This document shows, one piece after another, positions 1-5,544 of a DNA stretch of 64,000 bases (positions are counted from its first letter, which is position 1; each line of letters starts with the position of its first letter). The position numbers and the translations under genes were made by a program. The notes under the pieces are model-generated. The model ran no database searches. It was given only the letters and a program-made list of their open reading frames with translations, and was not told the DNA's origin. The stretch is from an uncultured Verrucomicrobiota bacterium (GTDB lineage: Bacteria; Verrucomicrobiota; Verrucomicrobiia; Limisphaerales; UBA9464), in contig CAIVQB010000090.1 in the NCBI GenBank assembly GCA_903907925.1, forward strand, positions 1 through 64,000, given 5' to 3'.

Positions 1-105
1 CAGCGGCGCAACCCTCGGCATGGCCATACTTTGACACCGCAGCCTGTACTGTAAAGCACTTAGTGGTCAGTACACTAGCGGAAGAAGGGCAGGTAGACAC
101 CAGGA

Positions 106-936
106 TCAGAATCTCGGATCCCACCGCGCTTTCTCTGTTCCCATCGATGGCCGCACTAATTCAACGTGACCATCGAGAAAGCTGGCGGCCGATCTTCCGT
201 TGTGGCGGGAGGCTAGTGTGTCCTGAGAGACCCATCCCGCTGATGGTGGGTTGAAACTCAACGGAGGGCGAAGGGAATTGGAATTGTTCGAAACTGACGT
301 GAAAACGAAGTCGCCCTTTTCCACAGAAAGGAAACGGATGCTCGGATCCTTGAAAGTGGAGATCCGGTTAATGTAATTGGGCGAAGAAGCTCCATACTCA
401 GCGTAGTAAATGAGCGAAACGACCCCAAGAGGGACGCTGCCTGTTTCATCGAGGTTTCCTCCACTCAAATTGTAGCTGAAAGGATAATTGAGGAATACCT
501 CAAAAACATTAGTATCACTTTGAATCTGAGCGGTTGTCGGGAAAACGGCTCGCGTCTTTGAACTGCTCGGACAAACGAAGAAATAAGGGTCAAGGTGGGA
601 GCCATAGTACGGACGAATCACACTTTGATCAAACTTCCGGGGCTCCTGCCAGAAAAGCCATTGGCAGTCCCCGAAAAGCCGACCGTCCCGGTTCGCGGCG
701 GGAAGTTCGTCCCTAAAGTCACCGACGTAGTTGAGAAGGGCGAGGGCGTTCTGATGCTGGTTGGAGAGGCACTTGGCGGCTTGAGCCTTGGCCTTGGCGG
801 CGGCGAGTGCTGGCAACAGGAGGGATGCGAGAATGGCGATAATCGCGACGACGACGAGAAGTTCGACCAAAGTAAAACCGTTGGTCTTTGGTTGTCGGGA
901 TTGGGTTCGCGGCCGGCTACTGATTTCACTACTCAT
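106..936 (-). CDS. type II secretion pseudopilin-like protein with H-X9-DG C-terminus
   Basis: A 276-residue protein. The start at 936 is chosen because a GGAGGG ribosome-binding site lies about 6 bases upstream and because it places a class III (prepilin) leader at the N-terminus. The leader is basic and ends at G20, followed by FTLVELLVV with Glu at mature position 5 and a hydrophobic helix, so PilD-type cleavage and N-methylation are expected. Near the C-terminus RHNGRSAASFLDGHVE fits the H-X9-DG signature of processing-associated pseudopilins that are strongly expanded in Verrucomicrobiota and Planctomycetota. These proteins are thought to be minor pseudopilins or substrates of a type II secretion-like system; the individual role is unknown. 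The open frame extends upstream to 1182, but that part overlaps repeat sequence and is not needed. Confidence 0.88.
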   Translation of the reverse strand: MSSEISSRPRTQSRQPKTNGFTLVELLVVVAIIAILASLLLPALAAAKAKAQAAKCLSNQHQNALALLNYVGDFRDELPAANRDGRLFGDCQWLFWQEPRKFDQSVIRPYYGSHLDPYFFVCPSSSKTRAVFPTTAQIQSDTNVFEVFLNYPFSYNLSGGNLDETGSVPLGVVSLIYYAEYGASSPNYINRISTFKDPSIRFLSVEKGDFVFTSVSNNSNSLRPPLSFNPPSAGWVSQDTLASRHNGRSAASFLDGHVELVRPSMGTEKARWDPRF

Positions 937-1100
937 TTGCACCCTCCGTTGGTTTTGGACCGTGGTGAGGAAGTTCTGGTGCGTCAAGCATTGGAGTCTC
1001 ATCCGGAAAACCTGGGAATCTGAGCAGTCCGGAGAATTCGGAAGAGGATTCGACCTATCCCAGTGACCCTCGCGGTGAGCCCCGACGACCGGCCGCGACC

Positions 1101-1165
1101 TCAGTGCAATTCGCGCAACGGAACTTCCCCGGCCGGGCCGCCGTGGGATCGTTTGTGGACTCCGA
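1101..1165 (-). repeat. 65-bp repeat, distal copy of the ClC gene 3' end
   Basis: This 65-bp stretch matches 1948-2012 in the same orientation at 57 of 65 positions. Read on the minus strand in the ClC frame it still encodes a ClC-like C-terminus (VGVHKRSHGGPAGEVPLREL plus H, then TGA), and four of the eight differences are silent. It lies 3 bp beyond the stop codon of the PIN toxin. I infer it is the displaced 3' end of a ClC gene. Confidence 0.85.
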
Positions 1166-1168
1166 CCC

Positions 1169-1606
1169 TCAAACTGGTACAAGCCGCAACCCGGCAGCCC
1201 TGGCCAAGGAACCTTGCCGGGTGTCGAAGGTCAGAAAATCCCGGGCACCAAGGACGAGGGCCGTCGCGACGTGGAGAACGTCCAGACTGCGGGTGCCGAG
1301 GATCTCCGAATGTCCGGCACTCAACCGCTCGGCTTCCAAAAACACCTCAGGCCAGGCGGGATTCGTATAGGTGAACACGTTGGCCGCCAAATCGGACAGC
1401 ATCGCCTGGATCGCCAGTTCCCGTTGCTCTGCCGTGATCTCCTTCCGAAATACACGCAGGCGAAGGGCGTTGCGGAATTCCAACCGGTGGAGTGTGCTCA
1501 AGGGTAGCGGTGCGCGATGCCGTCGCAACCAAGCCAGCACCCGGCCGGTGTGGGCATCCGGCGCATGCAGGGAACACAGGAAGGCCGTGTCGGCATAGAC
1601 ATTCAT
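1169..1606 (-). CDS. PIN-domain toxin (VapC-like ribonuclease)
   Basis: A 145-residue PIN-domain protein. Acidic residues that would bind the catalytic metal are visible: D6 (VYADTAF), E43 (RLEFRNAL), D108 (SLDVLHVATAL) and D127 (FLTFD). PIN toxins of type II toxin-antitoxin systems are Mg-dependent RNases cutting tRNA, rRNA or mRNA. The ATG at 1606 overlaps the antitoxin TGA (ATGA), giving the usual antitoxin-first order with translational coupling. The start is set by this overlap; a longer frame to 1921 would run through the antitoxin gene. The pair lies exactly between two copies of the ClC 3' end, which suggests acquisition as an islet. The RNA target cannot be predicted from sequence alone. 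Confidence 0.85.
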   Translation of the reverse strand: MNVYADTAFLCSLHAPDAHTGRVLAWLRRHRAPLPLSTLHRLEFRNALRLRVFRKEITAEQRELAIQAMLSDLAANVFTYTNPAWPEVFLEAERLSAGHSEILGTRSLDVLHVATALVLGARDFLTFDTRQGSLARAAGLRLVPV

Positions 1607-1848
1607 CGATCGCCTCGTTCGATCGAAAGAAGTTCGGCAGCGGTGACCGCCATTCTTGTGCCGCCATAAATCGAACGCAAACGTGCTGCAAAATCGGGGC
1701 GTTTCGCGGGTTTTCCCTTGCCCGCCGGACGACTCAACATCGCAACGGGTTTGCCCCTCCGTTGGATTTCGACCCGTTCGCCGGCAGTCACCCATCCGAG
1801 TACCGTGGTGGTGTCGTGCTTCAGATCGCGGATGCTGGCCGTTTTCAT
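1603..1848 (-). CDS. Phd/YefM-type antitoxin
   Basis: An 81-residue protein beginning MKTASIRDLKHDTTTVLGWV, typical of the Phd/YefM N-terminal DNA-binding fold, followed by the ERVEIQRRGKPVAML strand pattern of the family. The C-terminal half is basic and then acidic and should wrap the PIN toxin encoded immediately downstream. Such proteins neutralise the toxin and repress their own promoter. ATG at 1848 is preferred because it starts at the family N-terminus; in-frame upstream starts exist (to 1884) but add residues without family resemblance. No clear Shine-Dalgarno site is seen. The operator is expected in 1849-1947, between this gene and the ClC stop codon. Confidence 0.82.
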   Translation of the reverse strand: MKTASIRDLKHDTTTVLGWVTAGERVEIQRRGKPVAMLSRPAGKGKPAKRPDFAARLRSIYGGTRMAVTAAELLSIERGDR

Positions 1849-1947
1849 AGGTGACACATTGCGGTGATACATGGGATCCGTCAACCCGAAGACAAGCCGT
1901 GTGTGCCTCGACCACGCACACTCAATCCATGTGCCCCGGCGTCCAAC

Positions 1948-2012
1948 TCAGCGCCATTCGCGCAGCGGAACTTCGCCGGCCGGGCCACCGCGGGATCGCT
2001 TGTGGATTCCGA
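1948..2012 (-). repeat. 65-bp repeat, proximal copy (3' end of intact ClC gene)
   Basis: This is the last 21 codons plus stop of the ClC gene; it begins exactly at the TGA. The partner copy is at 1101-1165. The two copies flank the toxin-antitoxin module as direct repeats. Confidence 0.85.
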
Positions 2013-3261
2013 TGCGTTGGGCGGAATAGATGCTGGAATGGCCGCTGAAGAGGTAGGCGACAAAGCAGGCCACCGCGAATTCGACGGCGTGGGCGGCTCC
2101 GAAGAGTTCGATGCCCATCACGGTGCAGGCGAGGGGGGTGTTGGTCGCACCGGCAAACACGGCCAGGAATCCCAACCCGGCGAACAGGTCGATCGGTGCG
2201 CCCAGCAGGACGGCCAGGGTGTTTCCCAACGTGGCGCCAATGAAAAATAGCGGCGTTACTTCGCCGCCTTTGAATCCGCAACTGAGGGTCAACGCCGTGA
2301 ACAACAGCTTCCAGCCCCAGCTCCAAGTCGTCGCGCCACCGGGATTGAATGCCGACAGAATGGTGACGGTGCTGCTGTTGGGTCCGTGAACGCCGATACC
2401 CAGGTAGTCCCGGGTGCCGACCAGGTAGACGAGAGCGATGATCAGCAGTCCACCGATGGCGGGTCGCAACGGGGTCCAGGGCACCCAACGTTTCCATTCG
2501 TGTTGCAGGCCATGGGTGAGGCCGGCGAACAGACGGCTGACCCAACCGAACACCATTCCGCCGAGGACGACCTTTAACAGCAGAGAGCCGTTCCAAGCCG
2601 CCGTCTTCTCACCGAATTCGACCACGCTAATGTGGTATTGCGTGTGATGGACGCCCCAGAACGAACAGGTGGCATCGCCCACAATACTCGCCACCAGCAC
2701 CGGGATCAGTGCCTGATAGTTCATTCGCCCGATCACCAGCACTTCCATGGCGAAGATCGCCCCGGTGAGGGGTGTCCCGAACACGGAACCGAAGCCCGCC
2801 GCCACGCCAGCCATCAACAGCAGGCGCTGGTTCTCCGGTTTGAATCCCAGCCAACGACCGTAGGCGCTGGCCAGGCTGCCACCCATCTGGACTGCCGTGC
2901 CTTCGCGTCCTGCCGAACCGCCGAACAGATGGGTCAGCAGGGTGCCGATGAGAACCAGTGGCGCCATGCGTGTGGGGACGCCGCCGCCCGGTTCATGAAT
3001 CTGGTCGAGAATCAGGTTGTTTCCGCCCTCGGCCGATTTACCGACCTGGTGATAGAGCCACCCGACCGCGAATCCGCCCACCGGCAGCAGGAACAACAGC
3101 CATCCGTGCTCCCAGCGCAGTTCGGTGACACAGTCCAGCAGCCAGAGGAACAGTGCCGAGGCGGAACCGGCCAGCAGGCCGACCGGGACGACCCAGACCG
3201 TCCAGAGGCAGAGTTGCCGCAGGGCATCCAGTGGATCCCGCCAATCAAGGATTCGCTTCAT
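1948..3261 (-). CDS. ClC-family anion transporter, probable CLC-F fluoride/proton antiporter
   Basis: A 437-residue polytopic inner-membrane protein of the ClC family. The gating-glutamate motif is GREGT at 118-122 (E120) rather than the GREGP of chloride transporters. The position of the chloride-binding GSGIP motif carries GGNNL (79-83). Later helices hold GSVFGTPLTGAIFAMEV and GGEVTPLFFIGATLGN. From family knowledge, the GREGT and NN changes are those of the CLC-F clade, which exports fluoride in exchange for protons. The upstream leader reads as a fluoride riboswitch with an intrinsic terminator, supporting that substrate. The start at 3261 is ATG, 28 bases after the terminator U-tract. 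The C-terminal 21 codons are duplicated beyond the toxin-antitoxin pair. If the riboswitch call is wrong, a chloride or other halide substrate is possible. Confidence 0.88.
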   Translation of the reverse strand: MKRILDWRDPLDALRQLCLWTVWVVPVGLLAGSASALFLWLLDCVTELRWEHGWLLFLLPVGGFAVGWLYHQVGKSAEGGNNLILDQIHEPGGGVPTRMAPLVLIGTLLTHLFGGSAGREGTAVQMGGSLASAYGRWLGFKPENQRLLLMAGVAAGFGSVFGTPLTGAIFAMEVLVIGRMNYQALIPVLVASIVGDATCSFWGVHHTQYHISVVEFGEKTAAWNGSLLLKVVLGGMVFGWVSRLFAGLTHGLQHEWKRWVPWTPLRPAIGGLLIIALVYLVGTRDYLGIGVHGPNSSTVTILSAFNPGGATTWSWGWKLLFTALTLSCGFKGGEVTPLFFIGATLGNTLAVLLGAPIDLFAGLGFLAVFAGATNTPLACTVMGIELFGAAHAVEFAVACFVAYLFSGHSSIYSAQRIGIHKRSRGGPAGEVPLREWR

Positions 3262-3288
3262 CGATGGATCGAGTTCAAAACCGACAAC

Positions 3289-3337
3289 AAAAAACCCCTA
3301 CCGACCGGAGATGCCCAAGGCGGTTCCGGCGGGTAGG
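3289..3337 (-). terminator. intrinsic terminator overlapping the riboswitch expression platform
   Basis: On the minus strand CCTACC (3337-3332) pairs with GGTAGG (3302-3297), followed after a 2-by-2 mismatch by CCGG pairing with CCGG, and then a GG and six U residues (3294-3289). The 5' arm shares CCTAC with the 3' end of the aptamer, so folding of aptamer and terminator should be mutually exclusive. It lies in the leader, before the ClC start codon at 3261, so it acts as an attenuator rather than a gene end. Confidence 0.78.
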
Positions 3338-3399
3338 AGTCATCAGCCCGGGTTTCGGGGCGGTTCACCTTCCGTGAAGGTCGGCAGAATCCATTGCCG
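3333..3399 (-). promoter_or_regulatory. fluoride riboswitch (crcB motif)
   Basis: Minus-strand sequence matches the fluoride aptamer. The first hairpin is CGGCA, loop ATGGATTC, TGCCG (3399-3382). An extra hairpin ACCTTC-ACG-GAAGGT (3381-3367) is inserted in the linker. The second hairpin is GCCC (3361-3358) with GGGC (3349-3346), followed by the conserved CTGATG (3346-3341) and then ACTCCTAC ending at 3333. Loop bases 3392-3387 can pair with 3341-3336 in five of six positions, giving the pseudoknot of the class. The known class binds fluoride with three magnesium ions and in terminator-type examples turns transcription on. The overlap with the 3289-3337 terminator fits that mode. The extra hairpin and one pseudoknot mismatch are deviations that should be tested. 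Confidence 0.82.
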
Positions 3400-3491
3400 T
3401 TCTATGGGGGAGTTCACGGCATTTAGAGCGTGCCGGCAAGCGCGGAGAATTCGACCGAATACGAAAAACGAATCCGCGGTTCCGGTTCGCG

Positions 3492-3657
3492 CGACAGCGT
3501 CTTGGACTGCGTGCGGCGGAGCCGCCGCTTTGTCGGACGGGTACTAACTTCAGCCTGGCGTGGTGAATGGATCCACGACTTGCGAACTGAAGCCCCGCTG
3601 CACAGCGGTGTCGACGCTTCGCTCTGCCCCCCGCACTCCACAACGGCAGGCGTTCTC
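3492..3657 (+). repeat. dispersed ITR-bearing intergenic repeat, copy A
   Basis: The left end (GCGACAGCGTCTTGGACTGCG) and the right end (CGCACTCCACAACG near 3633-3646) are near-complementary inverted repeats. A second copy in opposite orientation is at 45768-45946. The right halves match at about 41 of 44 positions; this copy lacks 8 bp next to the left arm and has a divergent middle. No transposase is present. It resembles a non-autonomous, MITE-like element. It separates the riboswitch leader of the ClC gene from the AlkD-like gene. Confidence 0.75.
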
Positions 3658-3725
3658 TCGGAAACGGCGGCGAAGAGTCGCGATTGTTGATCATCGGCCT
3701 CCGACGGAATAAGAAAAGAGCGCGT

Positions 3726-4442
3726 ATGCCGACCATGACCGCGAAACAAATCCTCGAGGAGATCAGGCCGTTGGGCAGCGACGGTTACAAACGGGTGATC
3801 TTCAATCATGGCGTGAAGGAGCCGTGCTTTGGAGTGAAGATCAGCGAGCTGCAAAAGATCCAGAAGCGCGTCAAGAAGGACTACCAGCTCGCGCTGGATT
3901 TGTATGACACCGGTGTCTATGACGCGAGGTACCTGGCCGGATTGATTGCTGATGATGCGCGGATGACACGGAAGGATCTTCAGCACTGGGTGACGAACGC
4001 GAATTGCCGTCCACTCTGCGCCACGACGGTAGCGTGGGTCGCGGCGGGAAGCGCGCACGGATGGGAATTGGGGTTGGAATGGATCGATTCGAAGACTCAG
4101 CTCATTGCTGTGGCCGGCTGGGCGACGCTGGGAAGCATTGTTTCCATCACCGACGACTCTGAGCTCGATCTGGCGCTGTTGAAGCAATTGTTCCTACGCG
4201 TTAAGAAGACGATTCACCCAGCGCCGGACATGGTGCGGCATCAGATGAACCTGTTTCTCATCACGGTGGGTTGCTACGTGAAATCACTGACCGACATGGC
4301 CATCCAGACGGGGGAAACCATCGGCCCGGTGACCGCGGATCTGGGTGACAATGCGTGCCAGGTGCCCTTTGCCCCGGACTACATCCGCAAAGTGCAGAAA
4401 CGCGGCACCCTCGGAAAGAAGCGCAAGACGGCGAAGTGCTAG
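3726..4442 (+). CDS. DNA alkylation repair family protein (AlkD-like HEAT-repeat)
   Basis: A 238-residue protein that resembles the DNA alkylation repair (AlkD/AlkC-like, PF08713) family along its length. Stretches such as KEPCFGVKISELQKIQKRVKK near residue 30 and ADDARMTRKDLQHWVTNANCRPL near residue 80 show the helical HEAT-like repeats. AlkD itself is a cytoplasmic glycosylase for cationic N3- and N7-alkyl purines, but many relatives are uncharacterised and some lack glycosylase activity. ATG at 3726 is chosen over an upstream in-frame start at 3684 because the latter lies in repeat sequence and AAAAGAG precedes 3726. It stands alone between two repeat regions, so the context adds nothing to function. 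Confidence 0.85.
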   Translation: MPTMTAKQILEEIRPLGSDGYKRVIFNHGVKEPCFGVKISELQKIQKRVKKDYQLALDLYDTGVYDARYLAGLIADDARMTRKDLQHWVTNANCRPLCATTVAWVAAGSAHGWELGLEWIDSKTQLIAVAGWATLGSIVSITDDSELDLALLKQLFLRVKKTIHPAPDMVRHQMNLFLITVGCYVKSLTDMAIQTGETIGPVTADLGDNACQVPFAPDYIRKVQKRGTLGKKRKTAKC

Positions 4443-4485
4443 TCGAGAGAGCCTCGCCGGTTAATCGACAGCATCCTCCGATGAC

Positions 4486-4622
4486 AATAGCCCAGGACTT
4501 TAGGCCTGGGATCCGAGTCCATTCCTCACCCAAGTCCCGACAGGGACGACCGATTCTTTCGCCCCCGACGGGGCTGGTCCGGTTTGTGGCAAGTCCACCC
4601 CGGGCTGAAGGCCAGGGCTATT
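4486..4622. repeat. palindromic intergenic element
   Basis: The two ends, AATAGCCCAGGACTTTAGG at 4486 and CTGAAGGCCAGGGCTATT ending at 4622, are imperfect inverted repeats of about 25 bp enclosing a core with GTCCCGACAGGGACG. There is no coding capacity. From general experience, similar GGGCTGAAGGCCC units recur between genes in this phylum. The copy number in this genome cannot be judged from one window. Confidence 0.55.
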
Positions 4623-4750
4623 CTCGGGAATCGAACCTTGGAGGGCGTGGTTCCACCCGCGCTCCAATCAGTCGCGCACCGGGCGTGGTAATCCATCCGG
4701 GTCGCAACCTGCGAGTTGCGGCCCGCTTGCGCGAAACAGGGACGTAGATG

Positions 4751-4772
4751 GGGCTCGCGTGGAAGCGAGCCC
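4751..4772. repeat. perfect 8-bp hairpin in intergenic repeat cluster
   Basis: GGGCTCGC and GCGAGCCC flank a 6-base loop. No U-tract follows, so it is not a standard intrinsic terminator. It sits in 4443-4936, a 494-bp gene-free stretch that also holds the 4486-4622 element and, at about 4808-4860, a CCCTCACCCCGGCCCTCTCC-type repeat of a kind found in many bacterial genomes. Nothing else was recognised there. Confidence 0.6.
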
Positions 4773-4936
4773 TCCAGGGCTGCGAACCGCCAGCGCTTTT
4801 GTTCAATGCCCGCCCTCACCCCGGCCCTCTCCCGGAAGGAGATAGAGGCGACAGAGGGCGGAACGGAATGATCACTGGGTTCACACGGGTTAGATTTACA
4901 CTTGCGAAACAATGATCACCATTTTACCAGAAACCC

Positions 4937-5278
4937 ATGAAACCAAGGACACAACTCTCACTCGCGTTCTTCGCCGGGGCGGTCGTGGCGACGATGGTAA
5001 CCGCCACTGTCACGCTCCACTGGAAGCAACAGCAGGACCAGATGATGTGGACCGCGATGCTCAATCGCGAATTGGTGTTGGCTGCTCGTCTGGATCCAGC
5101 CACTCCGGCGACGACTGATGCGGACGTTCTGGAACGCCTTCCCCGGATGGTCCGTTCCGTGGATAGTTTCGGCCGGAATTCGCAGACCGTTCCCGTTCTG
5201 CGCGCGGCACGATCCTTCTACCTCCGGACCGGCCGCACTATCCCGTCGGAGATTCAGCCGATTCTCTCGTCGCTTTAG
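4937..5278 (+). CDS. small membrane-anchored hypothetical protein
   Basis: A 113-residue protein with one N-terminal hydrophobic segment (residues 8-25) after a basic KPRTQ start, so it is either an uncleaved anchor or a signal peptide with no obvious cleavage site. The remaining 85 residues are soluble, mixed in charge, and end in IPSEIQPILSSL. No family was recognised. It starts at ATG 4937 shortly after the intergenic repeat cluster and stops before a decayed gene on the other strand. It is a plausible real gene because it has a signal-like start and ordinary composition, but without homologues the call rests on the open frame alone. Confidence 0.5.
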   Translation: MKPRTQLSLAFFAGAVVATMVTATVTLHWKQQQDQMMWTAMLNRELVLAARLDPATPATTDADVLERLPRMVRSVDSFGRNSQTVPVLRAARSFYLRTGRTIPSEIQPILSSL

Positions 5279-5287
5279 TCGGGGCTG

Positions 5288-5532
5288 TCATCTCACACCG
5301 ATGCAGAACAGATTCTTCTCCGTGTGGATAAAGATCTGTCCCTGTGAAAGGGCCGGAGAGACCTGCACCCTTTTCCCAGTGGATTCCGTTCCAGCACCTT
5401 GAATTCGGGCCCGGCCTCGATGACGGTCATCTTCCCGTTGTCGTCGACGAAGTGGATGCGGCTGTCGGCCGCCACCGGCGGCGCCACGAAGTTTCAGCCC
5501 ACGCGTTCCTGCCATGTGAGCTCTTTTCTCAT
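5288..5532 (-). pseudogene. C-terminal remnant of a PQQ-like beta-propeller protein
   Basis: Two reading frames together spell the end of an outer-membrane or exported PQQ-like propeller protein. One frame gives APPVAADSRIHFVDDNGKM and then VIEAGPEFKVLERNPLGKG; the next frame continues LSQGQIFIHTEKNLFCIGVR to a stop at 5288. A frameshift therefore lies near 5360. In addition an in-frame TGA interrupts the segment just after WQERVG near 5495. Everything upstream of about 5532 is missing. It lies immediately downstream of the large esterase gene, on the same strand, and is most easily read as decay of a gene that once lay here. Confidence 0.72.
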
Positions 5533-5544
5533 TTTTAGACGCGC

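Noticed and set aside
63-254. 63-residue open frame at the left edge
   Set aside because: It overlaps the end of the pseudopilin gene on the other strand and has no ribosome-binding site or protein-like pattern.
3423-4187. 254-residue open frame opposite the AlkD-like gene
   Set aside because: It crosses the ITR repeat and the opposite strand of a recognisable AlkD-family gene; no domain was seen.
4627-4642. GGAATCGAACC-like sequence resembling a reversed tRNA T-loop
   Set aside because: No cloverleaf could be completed; it is within the intergenic repeat cluster.
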